DNA from: Loktanella fryxellensis
GTDB taxonomy: Bacteria; Pseudomonadota; Alphaproteobacteria; Rhodobacterales; Rhodobacteraceae
DNA: 64,000 nt
Direction of reading: 5' to 3'
NCBI RefSeq assembly: GCF_900110065.1
Contig: NZ_FOCI01000002.1
Coordinates: 124,001-188,000 of the forward strand
Shown here: positions 10,112 to 19,083 of the stretch, one piece after another
Position numbering within the stretch: position 1 is the first letter of the stretch
How the letters are laid out: each line of letters begins with the position of its first letter
Translations under genes and position numbers: made by a program
The notes under the pieces: model-generated
Told to the model about the DNA's origin: nothing
Databases searched by the model: none
What the model saw: only the letters and a program-made list of their open reading frames with translations

Positions 10112-11508
10112 TCCGTATCCTCACCCTTTGCCTGACACTGGTCGCAGGCACCGCCCATGCCGCCGTCGAAATCGAGGAAGTCACCTCGCCCGGCGGGATC
10201 GAGGCGTGGCTGGTGGAGGATCACAACATCCCCTTCACCGCGCTGGAAATCCGCATCGTCGGTGGCGCGGCACTGGATGCGCCGGGCAAGCGCGGGGCCA
10301 CCAACCTGATGATGGCTCTGCTGGAGGAAGGCGCCGACGACCTGACGGCACAGGCCTTTCAGACGCGGCGCGAGGAGTTGGCGGCGAGTTACGGGTTCGA
10401 TGCCGACGACGACATGGTGGCGATCAGCGCCCAGATGCTGACCGAGAACCGTGACGAGGCGGTGGCGCTGCTGCGCTCCGCGCTGGTGGCACCCCGGTTT
10501 GATCAGGACGCCGTCGACCGGGTGCGTGCGCAGGTGCTGGCCAATATCGCCAGCGACGAAAAATCCCCCGGCGATATTGCCAGCCGCGCGCTGGATGCTG
10601 CGGCCTTCGGCGATCATCCCTATGGCGCGTCGCTGTCGGGCACGGTCGAGAGTGTGACCGCCCTGACCCGCGACGACATCGTTGTGGCGCATCGGGCGAC
10701 GCTGACCCGCGACCGCGTTTACGTGGGTGCTGTGGGCGACATCACGCCCGAGGATCTGGGCGCGCTGCTGGACGATCTGCTGGGCGACCTGCCCGCCGCG
10801 ACCGTGCCGCTGCCGGATGATGCGGATTACGCCCTGACGGGGGGTGTCACGGTGATCCCCTATGACACGCCGCAGTCGGTGGCGTTGTTCGGGCATCGCG
10901 GCATCACCCGCGACGACCCCGACTACATGGCCGCCTATATCCTGAACGAAGCGCTGGGCGCAGGCGGGTTCGAATCGCGCCTGATGCAGGAGGTGCGCGA
11001 GGAACGCGGTCTGACCTATGGCATCAGCACGTTCCTCGTCCCGCAGTTCTATGGAGAGCTGATTCTGGGGCAGCTGGGGTCGAGCAATTCCACGATGGCC
11101 GAGGCGATCGACGTGATCCGCGCCGAATGGGCCCGCATGGCGACCGACGGCATGACGCAGGAGGAGCTGGACCGGGTGAAGACCTACCTCACCGGGGCCT
11201 ATCCGCTGCGCTTCGACGGGAATGCGTCCATCGCCACGATCCTCGTGGGGATGCAGGTGATCGACCTGCCGCCCAGCTATGTCGTGGACCGCAATGCGCA
11301 GCTGAACGCCGTGACGCTGGACGACGTGAACCGCGTCGCCCGTGAGTTGCTGCGTCCCGACGATCTGCGGTTCGTGGTAGTGGGCCAGCCCGAGGGGCTG
11401 ACCGGCGATCCCGCGCCGGGGGGCGTGCTGCCACAGGACGCTGCGCCAGCGCCCGAAACCGCACCTGCGGATGCGGCGCCGACCGAGGCGGCACCTGCCG
11501 CCGACTGA
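10108..11508 (+). CDS. Periplasmic M16-family peptidase-like protein (non-catalytic partner)
   Basis: The 466-residue product has a signal peptide (TLCLTLVAGTAHAA) and the M16 fold (EAWLVEDHNIPFTALEIRIVGGAALD), but where its neighbour has HFLEH this protein reads NLMMALLEEGAD, so the zinc site is absent. The conserved R/Y segment REERGLTYGIST near residue 310 is retained, as in non-catalytic M16B subunits that complete the active site in a heterodimer. The C-terminus ends in an Ala/Pro/Glu-rich tail (about 35 residues) that is probably disordered. It is coupled by ATGA overlap to the catalytic gene upstream. Confidence 0.9.
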   Translation: MIRILTLCLTLVAGTAHAAVEIEEVTSPGGIEAWLVEDHNIPFTALEIRIVGGAALDAPGKRGATNLMMALLEEGADDLTAQAFQTRREELAASYGFDADDDMVAISAQMLTENRDEAVALLRSALVAPRFDQDAVDRVRAQVLANIASDEKSPGDIASRALDAAAFGDHPYGASLSGTVESVTALTRDDIVVAHRATLTRDRVYVGAVGDITPEDLGALLDDLLGDLPAATVPLPDDADYALTGGVTVIPYDTPQSVALFGHRGITRDDPDYMAAYILNEALGAGGFESRLMQEVREERGLTYGISTFLVPQFYGELILGQLGSSNSTMAEAIDVIRAEWARMATDGMTQEELDRVKTYLTGAYPLRFDGNASIATILVGMQVIDLPPSYVVDRNAQLNAVTLDDVNRVARELLRPDDLRFVVVGQPEGLTGDPAPGGVLPQDAAPAPETAPADAAPTEAAPAAD

Positions 11509-11559
11509 CTCCGCATATCCCCTCGTATCGCGGCGGGTGGATATGCTATCCCTAGTGGC

Positions 11560-13383
11560 ATGACGATGACCGCTCCCCAGATAGGCCGCGATTCGACGCA
11601 GCGCCCGGTGATCCGCCAGCTGGACGAGGCGGCGATCAACCGCATCGCGGCGGGCGAGGTGGTCGAACGCCCCGCATCCGCGGTGAAAGAGCTGGTGGAA
11701 AACAGCATCGACGCCGGGGCGACCCGGATCGAGGTGACCATCGCCGACGGCGGCAAGACCCTGATCCGCGTGGTGGACGACGGCTGCGGCATCGCCGCCA
11801 CCGACCTGCCGCTGGCCCTGTCGCGGCACGCCACGTCCAAGATCGACGGCACCGATCTGCTGAACATCCACTCCTTCGGCTTCCGGGGCGAAGCGTTGCC
11901 GTCGCTTGGTGCTGTCGGTCGTCTGACGATCACCAGCCGGGCGGCGGGCGATACGGCTGAGACCATTCAGGTGACGGGCGGCACGATGGGGCCGGTGAAA
12001 CCCGCAGCCCTTGCGCGGGGCACGCAGGTCGATCTTGCGGACCTGTTCTATGCCACGCCCGCACGGCTGAAATTCCTGCGCACCGACCGGGCAGAGACGC
12101 AGGCGGTCGTCGATGTGGTCCGCAGGCTGGCGATGGCCGAACCCTTCGTCACCATGATCCTGCGCGACACGACGGGCGGGGATGAACGGACCCTGTTCCG
12201 CGCCGATGCGGAAACCGGCCACATGTTCGACGCGCTGGGCGGCCGGTTGCGCACGGTGCTGGGCCGCGATTTCGCCGACAACGCGCTGGCGCTGGACGCT
12301 GAACGGGACGGGTTCCACCTGACGGGCTTTGCCGCCCTGCCGACCTTTTCCAAGGGGGCCGCCGTCGCGCAATACCTGAACGTCAACGGGCGGCCCGTGC
12401 GCGACCGGATGCTGCTGGGCGCGCTGCGGGCCGCCTATATGGACGTGATGTCGCGCGACCGCCACCCGGTCGCCTGCCTGTTCGTCGATTGCGACCCCAC
12501 GCTGGTGGACGTGAACGTGCATCCGGCGAAGTCCGAGGTGCGCTTTCGCGATCCTGCCTGTGTGCGCGGCCTGATCGTGTCCGGCATCCGTCACGCGCTG
12601 GCGGGTGCGGGGCACCGCAGCGCCACGACCGTGGGTCACGCCACGCTTGCGGCCATGGTCCCGGCCGACGCACCGCGCGTCTATCAGATGGACCACACGG
12701 CGCGACCGCAGCGGTTCACAGCCGCGTCGATGACGTTCCAGTCCGGCTTTGCCGAAACCCACGCGGCCCGGATCGAGGCGCCTGCGGCACCAGAGGATGA
12801 GGCGCTCCCCCTCGGTGCGGCCCGCGCGCAACTTCACGAGAACTACATCCTGTCGCAGACCGCTACGGGTCTGGTGATCGTGGACGCCCACGCGGCCCAC
12901 GAACGGCTGGTCTACGAGGCATTGAAAGACCAGATGGCTGCTGGCCGCATCGCGGGGCAGGCGCTGCTGATCCCCGAGATCGTCACCCTGTCGCCCACCG
13001 ACGCCGACCTGCTGCTGGGCGTGGCGGACGATCTGGCGCTGCTTGGGCTGACCATCGAACCATTCGGCGGCGGGGCCATCGCGGTGCGCGAGACGCCGGC
13101 GATCCTCGGCACCGTGGATGCGCGGCGGCTGATCCTGGACGTGCTGGACGCGCTGACGGATGGCGGCGACACGGCACCCTTGCGCGCCCGCATCGACGCA
13201 GTGCTCAGCCGGGTCGCCTGCCACGGGTCGGTCCGCACGGGCCGCCGCATGTCGGGGCCGGAAATGAACGCGCTGCTGCGCCGGATGGAGGCCACGCCCC
13301 TGTCCGGCCAGTGCAACCACGGGCGACCCACATCGGTCACGCTGTCGCTGGCCGACATCGACCGGCTGTTCGGCCGCACATGA
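11560..13383 (+). CDS. mutL: DNA mismatch repair protein MutL
   Basis: MutL links mismatch recognition by MutS to strand incision. The 607-residue protein has the GHKL ATPase domain at the N-terminus (NRIAAGEVVERPASAVKEL, ENSIDAGA, DDGCGI, HATSKI, FGFRGEALPSLG, NVHPAKSEVRFRD) and a C-terminal dimerisation domain after a linker near residues 335-420. In the C-terminal domain DAHAAHERLVYE fits the DQHAx2Ex4E endonuclease metal motif with Q replaced by A, consistent with an organism lacking MutH. The ATG at 11560 gives an N-terminal extension of about 20 residues before QLDEAAINRIAAGEV. The stop overlaps the rmuC start. Confidence 0.96.
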   Translation: MTMTAPQIGRDSTQRPVIRQLDEAAINRIAAGEVVERPASAVKELVENSIDAGATRIEVTIADGGKTLIRVVDDGCGIAATDLPLALSRHATSKIDGTDLLNIHSFGFRGEALPSLGAVGRLTITSRAAGDTAETIQVTGGTMGPVKPAALARGTQVDLADLFYATPARLKFLRTDRAETQAVVDVVRRLAMAEPFVTMILRDTTGGDERTLFRADAETGHMFDALGGRLRTVLGRDFADNALALDAERDGFHLTGFAALPTFSKGAAVAQYLNVNGRPVRDRMLLGALRAAYMDVMSRDRHPVACLFVDCDPTLVDVNVHPAKSEVRFRDPACVRGLIVSGIRHALAGAGHRSATTVGHATLAAMVPADAPRVYQMDHTARPQRFTAASMTFQSGFAETHAARIEAPAAPEDEALPLGAARAQLHENYILSQTATGLVIVDAHAAHERLVYEALKDQMAAGRIAGQALLIPEIVTLSPTDADLLLGVADDLALLGLTIEPFGGGAIAVRETPAILGTVDARRLILDVLDALTDGGDTAPLRARIDAVLSRVACHGSVRTGRRMSGPEMNALLRRMEATPLSGQCNHGRPTSVTLSLADIDRLFGRT

Positions 13384-14531
13384 TCCGGTTGGGCGACGTG
13401 ACCCTGTCGCTGACCGATCCGCTGGTGTTGGGTGTGGCGGCGTTTGTCCTGCTGATGCTGGTCCTGCTGTGGCGAGCCGGTCGCGGACAGCCGGACCTGA
13501 CCCCGCAGATGGCGCAACTGGCCGATTACATGCAGGCATTGGGCGCGGGGCAGACGCAGCTGGCCGCCAACATCCGCACAGTGGCCGATGCGCAGACGAC
13601 CGCGCAGGTGCAGGTGCTGGCGACGATGGAACGCCGTCTGGCCGAAGTGCAGGCCGGCATGACCGAAACTCTCACGGGGACCGCCGAGAAGGCGTCCAAA
13701 CAACTGATCCAGTTACAGGAACGCCTGGCCACCATCGACCGGGCACAGACCAATATCGAGAAGCTGTCCGGCGACGTGCTGTCCCTGCAGGACATCCTGT
13801 CGAACAAGCAGCGCCGCGGTCTGTTCGGTGAGATCCAGCTGACCGACATCGTGGCCAAGGCGCTGCCCGCCGACAGCTTCACCCTGCAGCATACCCTGTC
13901 GAACGGCAAACGCGCCGACTGCCTCGTGCATCTGCCGAACCCGCCGGGCCCCATCGTCATCGACGCCAAGTTCCCGCTGGAGGCCTACGAAGCCCTCGCC
14001 GCCGCCGAGACGCGGGAGGCGCAGACACAGGCGCTGCGGGCCTTGGCCTATGCCGTGCGCAAGCACATCCGCGACATCTCGGAGCGGTATATCATCGAGG
14101 GCGAGACGGCTGACGGCGCGATCATGTTCCTGCCGTCGGAGGCGGTCTATGCCGAACTCCACGCCCGCCTGCCGGAGGTGGTGCGCGCAGGTTTCGACGC
14201 CCGTGTGTGGATCGTGTCGCCCACGACCTGCATGGCGACGCTGAACACCATGCGTGCGATCCTGAAAGATGCGCGAATGCGCGAACAGGCGGGCGCGATC
14301 CGCACCGCCCTGCGCCAGTTGCACCGCGACGTGGAGATCATCACCGAAAAGGCGGGCAAGCTGGAGACCCACCTGCGGCAGGCGGGCGAGGATGTGGCAG
14401 GCGTACTGACGGCGGCGAGCCGTGCGGGCAAGCGGGCGGACCGGCTCGACAACTTCGACTTCGCCGATGTGGCGCCCGATCCTGCCGCGCCATTGCCCCT
14501 TGCGCCGCAGCGGGCCAGCGGCCAAGACTGA
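13380..14531 (+). CDS. rmuC: DNA recombination protein RmuC
   Basis: The 383-residue protein has an N-terminal transmembrane helix (PLVLGVAAFVLLMLVLLW, residues 11-28), a coiled-coil stretch over roughly residues 40-140, and the RmuC nuclease-like core with NKQRRGLFGEIQL, NGKRADCLVHLPNPPGPIVIDAKFPLE and MFLPSEAVYAELH. In E. coli RmuC limits inversions at short inverted repeats, and the core is related to restriction-endonuclease folds. The ATG overlaps the mutL stop (ATGA), so the two genome-maintenance genes are coupled. Starts upstream within mutL are not needed. Confidence 0.92.
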   Translation: MIRLGDVTLSLTDPLVLGVAAFVLLMLVLLWRAGRGQPDLTPQMAQLADYMQALGAGQTQLAANIRTVADAQTTAQVQVLATMERRLAEVQAGMTETLTGTAEKASKQLIQLQERLATIDRAQTNIEKLSGDVLSLQDILSNKQRRGLFGEIQLTDIVAKALPADSFTLQHTLSNGKRADCLVHLPNPPGPIVIDAKFPLEAYEALAAAETREAQTQALRALAYAVRKHIRDISERYIIEGETADGAIMFLPSEAVYAELHARLPEVVRAGFDARVWIVSPTTCMATLNTMRAILKDARMREQAGAIRTALRQLHRDVEIITEKAGKLETHLRQAGEDVAGVLTAASRAGKRADRLDNFDFADVAPDPAAPLPLAPQRASGQD

Positions 14532-14555
14532 CGCCATCAGCCGAAGGACCGACCC

Positions 14556-14945
14556 ATGCACAAGCCCCTGATCGCAGCCGCCCTGATCGCCCTGTCGGCC
14601 TGTGCCGCGGATATCGCGCCGGGCGTGCCCGTGACCGGGCGGGCGATCGCGGATGCGTTCTTCGACACGCCCTTCGCCGATGGTCAGTCCGTGGCGGTGC
14701 TGGTGAAGGACCCCGATCCCCTGCGCGTGATCCAGACCTATCGCCTTGTCCCGTGTCAGGATGGACGGGCGGTCTGTGCGGCGGGCGATCCGCGCTTTGC
14801 CGGAACGCTGACGCTGGAAAACGGGCAGTACGTGGTGCGCGAGAGCTATCCGGGGCGCGTCTTCTATCTGGACAGGAACGGCGACGGGTTCATGGGCGTG
14901 CAGACCGGCGCACAACAGGTGCTGACGCCGCTGGCGTGGAACTGA
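14556..14945 (+). CDS. Putative lipoprotein of unknown function
   Basis: The protein has 129 residues with a lipoprotein-type signal (LIAAALIALSACAAD, lipobox LSAC with Cys at about residue 16). The mature part has a second Cys pair (VPCQDGRAVCAAGDPRF) that could form a disulfide, and a RVFYLDRNGDGFMGVQ segment that resembles a single Ca-binding-like DxNxDG loop. A purine-rich GAAGGA precedes the ATG. It follows rmuC by 24 bases and is probably co-transcribed with it. No named family was recognised. Confidence 0.68.
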   Translation: MHKPLIAAALIALSACAADIAPGVPVTGRAIADAFFDTPFADGQSVAVLVKDPDPLRVIQTYRLVPCQDGRAVCAAGDPRFAGTLTLENGQYVVRESYPGRVFYLDRNGDGFMGVQTGAQQVLTPLAWN

Positions 14946-15040
14946 TCTCTGCGACAGATCCGCACGCAGGCTGTCTGCAACCATTTCCCCCGCGCCCGCG
15001 TGGCTTTAGGTTGATGCAGTGCCCGTGACGGAGACTTCCC

Positions 15041-16339
15041 ATGCCATTTGAAACCTCGACCAACCTGCCCCGCAAGGTGGCGGTGATCGGTGCCGGCATT
15101 TCCGGCATGGGGGCCGCCCATGCGCTGGCCCGCGATCACCGCGTCGTGCTGTTCGAGGCATGCGGTCGGCTGGGCGGCCATGCCCGCACCCGGATGGCAG
15201 GTCCGCAGGGCGACACGGCGGTCGATACCGGCTTCATCGTGTTCAACTATGCCAACTATCCGCACCTGACGGCGCTGTTCGACCACCTGTCGGTGCCGGT
15301 CGTCAAAAGCAACATGAGCTTCGGGGCGTCCTTCGACGGCGGGCGGCTGGAATACGCGCTGACATCGCTCGACGCGCTGTTCGCGCAGCGGCGCAATGCG
15401 GTGAACCCGCGGTTCCTGCGGATGGTCCGCGACATCCTGCATTTCAACAAGCACGGTCTGGCTGCCAGCCGCGATACCAGCCTGACGATAGGCGGTCTGT
15501 TGCAGCAACTCGGTCTGTCGGACTATTTCCGCGATCACTACCTGCTGCCATTCTCGGGCGCGATCTGGTCCACGCCCAAGGAACGGATCCTCGATTTTCC
15601 GGCCCACGCGCTGCTGTCGTTCTTCGACAACCACGCGCTGCTGGGGGCGACGGGGCAGCACCAGTGGTGGACGGTCGACGGCGGGAGCATTCAGTATGTG
15701 CGTCGGCTGGGCGCGGACCTTGATGCGCGCGGCGTCGATGTGCGCCTGAACGCGCCCGTGGCCGGCGTGCGCCGCACCACGACGGGCGTGCAGGTGCGTG
15801 CCACCGGGGCGGAGTGGGAGGATTTCGACGAGGTCGTCTTCGCCAGCCATTCCGACGACACGCTGGCCCTGCTGGCCGACGCCACGCCAGAGGAGCGAGC
15901 GGTTCTGGGCGCCGTTCGTTACCAGCCCAACCGCGTCGTGCTGCATTCCGACACGTCGATCATGCCGCTGCGGCGCAAGGTCTGGGCCAGCTGGATCTAT
16001 ACCGAGGCGGCGGCCAAGGCGACGGAACAGATCGACCTGACCTATTGGATGAACTCGCTGCAGCCGTGGCTGACCGGGCCCGACTACATGGTGACGCTGA
16101 ACACGACGCGCACCATCCGCGAGGAGTTGATCTGGGACGAGACGAACCTGCGCCATCCGGTCTATGATACGGCGGCGCTGGCGGCACAGACGCAGGCGCG
16201 GGCGATGAACGGGCAAAACCGGACATGGTTCTGCGGCGCATGGATGAAGAACGGCTTCCACGAGGATGGCCTGTCGTCGGCCTATGACGTGGTGACGGCG
16301 CTGAACGCCGCCGAGCGGCGGGATGCCTGCGCCGCATGA
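15041..16339 (+). CDS. FAD-dependent amine oxidase-like protein (NAD(P)-binding Rossmann)
   Basis: The 432-residue protein begins with a dinucleotide-binding motif VAVIGAGISGMGAAHAL (residues 12-28), followed by the acidic end of strand 2 (VVLFEACGRLGGHART), typical of amine-oxidase/protoporphyrinogen-oxidase-like flavoproteins. Further family blocks are DTGFIVFNYANYPHLTALF and WWTVDGGSIQYVRRL. It is the first of four coupled genes (this, DUF1365, MFS, SDR). In Rhodobacter sphaeroides, genes of the same families lie in a sigma-E/ChrR (singlet-oxygen) controlled operon connected with furan fatty acid formation; by analogy this could act on membrane lipids, but that is inference. Start ATG 15041 has GGAG upstream. 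Confidence 0.85.
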   Translation: MPFETSTNLPRKVAVIGAGISGMGAAHALARDHRVVLFEACGRLGGHARTRMAGPQGDTAVDTGFIVFNYANYPHLTALFDHLSVPVVKSNMSFGASFDGGRLEYALTSLDALFAQRRNAVNPRFLRMVRDILHFNKHGLAASRDTSLTIGGLLQQLGLSDYFRDHYLLPFSGAIWSTPKERILDFPAHALLSFFDNHALLGATGQHQWWTVDGGSIQYVRRLGADLDARGVDVRLNAPVAGVRRTTTGVQVRATGAEWEDFDEVVFASHSDDTLALLADATPEERAVLGAVRYQPNRVVLHSDTSIMPLRRKVWASWIYTEAAAKATEQIDLTYWMNSLQPWLTGPDYMVTLNTTRTIREELIWDETNLRHPVYDTAALAAQTQARAMNGQNRTWFCGAWMKNGFHEDGLSSAYDVVTALNAAERRDACAA

Positions 16340-17088
16340 GCGGGATCGAGCACATCGCGGGGCAGACGTTCCACGGGCGCAAGGGCGCCGTGAAGAACGC
16401 GTTCCGCTATGGCATCGACTATGTGCTGTGCAACGCAGAGGCTGACGAAAGCGGCCCCGCTCTTTTCGGGCGCAACCGGCGGGGGCTGATGTCGCTGCAC
16501 GACAGCGACCACGGTGGCGCGATCAGGGGCGGGCAGGGGGCCGCGTGGGTGCGTGCCGTGCTGGCCGCGCATGACATCCGGCTTTCGGGCCGTATCGACC
16601 TGCTGGCGCAACCGCGCGTGCTGGGACATGTGTTCAACCCCGTCAGCTTCTGGTTGATCCACGATGAGGCGGGCGTGATGCGCTGCGTGATCGCCGAGGT
16701 GGGCAACACCTTTGGCGACCGTCATTCCTATCTGTGCCGCCTGCCGGATCTTGCGCCGATCACCCGTGACACGCCGCTTGCGGCAGACAAGATCTTTCAC
16801 GTCTCGCCGTTTCAGCCGATCGCGGGCGGCTACGTGTTCCACTTCGACATCGCGGCCGACGCCATCGACATCCGCATCGACTATACCCGGGGCGAGGGCG
16901 GTCTGATCGCCACCCTGACCGGCCCGCGCCGCCCGTTGACCAATACGGGCATCGTCGGCGCGTTGCTGCGCCGCCCCTTCGGGTCGCGCCGGGTGCTGGC
17001 GCTGATCCACTGGCAGGCGGTCCGCCTGTGGTGGAAAGGCGCCACGTTCCGCCCCTGGTCGAAGCCGCCACGGGACGAGGTCAGTTGA
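16336..17088 (+). CDS. DUF1365 domain-containing protein
   Basis: The predicted protein has 250 residues matching DUF1365: GQTFHGRKGAVKNAFRYGIDY at the N-terminus, RIDLLAQPRVLGHVFNPVSFW in the middle, and VGNTFGDRHSYL and KIFHVSPF further on. The biochemical function of DUF1365 is unknown; it is repeatedly found next to amine oxidase-like flavoproteins and cyclopropane-fatty-acid synthase-type methyltransferases, suggesting a role in membrane lipid modification. Its ATG overlaps the stop of the flavoprotein gene and its stop overlaps the next start. Confidence 0.87.
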   Translation: MSGIEHIAGQTFHGRKGAVKNAFRYGIDYVLCNAEADESGPALFGRNRRGLMSLHDSDHGGAIRGGQGAAWVRAVLAAHDIRLSGRIDLLAQPRVLGHVFNPVSFWLIHDEAGVMRCVIAEVGNTFGDRHSYLCRLPDLAPITRDTPLAADKIFHVSPFQPIAGGYVFHFDIAADAIDIRIDYTRGEGGLIATLTGPRRPLTNTGIVGALLRRPFGSRRVLALIHWQAVRLWWKGATFRPWSKPPRDEVS

Positions 17089-18314
17089 CCCGTCTGCCCG
17101 CCTTTGCGCTGTTCGCGGCGATCATCAACGCGGCGGGGCTGCCGATCTACATCTATGCGCCAAAGTATTACGCCGACACCTATGGCGTCAGCCTGACGGC
17201 GCTGGGCGGGTTGCTGGCGCTGCTGCGGCTGGTCGACGTGGTGCAGGACCCGGTTCTGGGCTGGATCAGCGAACGGCTGGACCGGCGCAAGGCGCTGGCT
17301 GTGACCCTCGGGACCGTGGCGCTGGCTCTGTCCATGATCGGCCTGTTCGCCTTGCCGCCACCGATTGCCCCGATCTGGTGGTTCGGCCTGACGATCACGG
17401 CCCTCTTCAGTGCGTTCTCCTTTCTGACCATCAACTTCTATGCCCAAGGCATCGCCAAGGCGGGTGCGGGCGACGATGGCCACGTGCGTCTGGCCGCGTG
17501 GCGCGAAACCGGATCACTGCTGGGCATCTGTGCCGCGGCCATTGCACCCACGCTGCTGATGGGCATGGTGGCGTCCCCCTTTGCCGTCTTCGCGTGGGGT
17601 TTTGCCGTGCTGGCACTAGTCGCCGCCGTGGTGATGTGGCCCGAGTGGCAGGGCCGCACGGTGGCCGAAGCCACGCCCATCCGCACCATCCTGTCTGACC
17701 GCCTGACCCGCCGCCTGCTGCTGCTGGCGCTGGTCAACGCCATTCCGCTGGCTGTGTCGTCCACCCTGTTCCTCTTCTACGTCGACAGCCGTCTGGCCGC
17801 ACCGGGATGGGAGGGGCCGCTTCTGGTCTTGTTCTTCCTCTCCGCCGCGGTGTCGTCGCCGGTCTGGTCCGCGCTGGCCCAGCGGTTCGGGGCGAAACCG
17901 GTGCTACTGTGCGCCATGGTGCTGGCCGTCGCGTCCTTCGGCTACACCTTGCGGCTGGGGGCGGGGGATCAGGTGGCCTTCGCCGTGGTCTGCGTGCTGT
18001 CGGGGGCCAGCATCGGCGCGGACCTGACGCTGCTGCCCGCCATGTTCGCCCGCCGCATGGCAAAGGTGTCGCCCAACGGGGGCATGGGGTTCGGGGTATG
18101 GAGCCTCGTCAACAAGCTGACGCTGGCCTTTGCCGCCGCCCTTCTGCTGCCGCTGCTGGAACGCGCGGGGTTCGTGTCGGGCGGCGACAACCCACCGCAG
18201 GCGCTGACGCTGCTGACATGGCTCTATGCCGGGGTGCCCATCGGGCTGAAGCTGATCGCCATCGCCCTCTTGACCGCCACATCGCTTGAGGATGACGTGT
18301 CCCGCCCTACCTGA
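17085..18314 (+). CDS. MFS transporter (GPH-like/sugar:cation symporter type)
   Basis: With a TTG start that overlaps the DUF1365 stop (TTGA at 17085) the protein has 409 residues and about twelve hydrophobic segments. The MFS loop signature DPVLGWISERLDRRK lies at about residues 46-60, as in glycoside-pentoside-hexuronide transporters. It resembles the transporter in the lipid-modification operon of Rhodobacter; the substrate is unknown. The alternative ATG at 17028 would overlap the upstream gene by 60 bases and add a hydrophilic stretch, so the TTG is favoured. It overlaps or closely abuts the SDR gene. Confidence 0.83.
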   Translation: MTRLPAFALFAAIINAAGLPIYIYAPKYYADTYGVSLTALGGLLALLRLVDVVQDPVLGWISERLDRRKALAVTLGTVALALSMIGLFALPPPIAPIWWFGLTITALFSAFSFLTINFYAQGIAKAGAGDDGHVRLAAWRETGSLLGICAAAIAPTLLMGMVASPFAVFAWGFAVLALVAAVVMWPEWQGRTVAEATPIRTILSDRLTRRLLLLALVNAIPLAVSSTLFLFYVDSRLAAPGWEGPLLVLFFLSAAVSSPVWSALAQRFGAKPVLLCAMVLAVASFGYTLRLGAGDQVAFAVVCVLSGASIGADLTLLPAMFARRMAKVSPNGGMGFGVWSLVNKLTLAFAAALLLPLLERAGFVSGGDNPPQALTLLTWLYAGVPIGLKLIAIALLTATSLEDDVSRPT

Positions 18315-18342
18315 GAGCGACAGCTTGACAGGAGAAGACACC

Positions 18343-19083
18343 GTGGATTGGCAAGGCAAGAGATACTGGATCGTCGGCGCAAGCGAAGGGTTGGGTCGCG
18401 CACTGGCGCTGAAACTCAGCCGCGTGGGTGTCGAGGTGATCGTCTCCGCCCGGTCGGAGGATCGCCTGAAATCGCTGGTCGATGAGTTGCCGGGCAAGGG
18501 GCGCTATGTGACCGTCGACGTGTCGGATCTGGACTCCGTCGAAAAGGCCCGCGCCGAGGTGGGCGAGATCGACGGCGTCGTCTATCTGGCGGGTGTCTAC
18601 TGGCCGATGCTGTCGTCCGCATGGGACAACGGTCAGGCCGAGGCGATGGCCAACATCAACTATCTGGGCGCCAGTCGCGTCATCGGCAGCGTGATGAAGG
18701 ATTTCACGTCGCGTGACCGGGGCCACATCGTCGTCACCTCCAGCCTCACTGCGTTCCGTGGCCTGCCGGGGACCATCGGTTATACCGCATCCAAGGCCGC
18801 AATCATGTCCTTGGCCGAGTGCATGTATGCCGACCTGCGCAAGACGGGCGTGCACGTGCAGGTGGTCAACCCCGGCTTCATCAAGACGCAGCTGACCGCC
18901 AAGAACGATTTCGACATGCCATTCATCATGGAGCCTGAAGAGGCGGCGACGGCGGTGTTCGACCACATGAACGACCCCACGCGGTTCAAGAAGAGCTTTC
19001 CCACGCTGTTTTCGTGGGTGTTCCGCCTGTCGCAGTTCCTGCCCGACTGGGCCTATTACGGCATCTTCCGCCCCAAGACCTAA
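18343..19083 (+). CDS. Short-chain dehydrogenase/reductase (SDR) family protein
   Basis: The 246-residue protein starts at a GTG (18343) preceded by AGGAGA. It has the SDR cofactor motif VGASEGLGRAL (residues 9-19), and the catalytic Ser and YTASKAA Tyr-x3-Lys around residues 140-155 (TSSLTAFRGLPGTIGYTASK). The C-terminal part (VVNPGFIKTQLTA) is standard for oxidoreductases acting on lipid or small hydroxy substrates. It closes the four-gene set that begins at 15041. The stop codon overlaps the stop of the convergent saccharopine dehydrogenase-like gene. The substrate is unknown. Confidence 0.88.
   Translation: MDWQGKRYWIVGASEGLGRALALKLSRVGVEVIVSARSEDRLKSLVDELPGKGRYVTVDVSDLDSVEKARAEVGEIDGVVYLAGVYWPMLSSAWDNGQAEAMANINYLGASRVIGSVMKDFTSRDRGHIVVTSSLTAFRGLPGTIGYTASKAAIMSLAECMYADLRKTGVHVQVVNPGFIKTQLTAKNDFDMPFIMEPEEAATAVFDHMNDPTRFKKSFPTLFSWVFRLSQFLPDWAYYGIFRPKT

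Noticed and set aside
9943-13539. Very long minus-strand open frame (1198 codons) opposite the M16 genes and mutL
   Set aside because: It is antisense to three well-supported genes; its translation is Arg/His/Gln/Gly-rich low-complexity sequence with no family motif, as expected from GC-rich codon bias in the opposite strand.
14943-14966. TGATCT upstream of the FAD amine oxidase gene as a possible sigma-E -35 box
   Set aside because: No TAAGA-like -10 box is present at 17-18 bases spacing, so a ChrR/RpoE promoter was not called.
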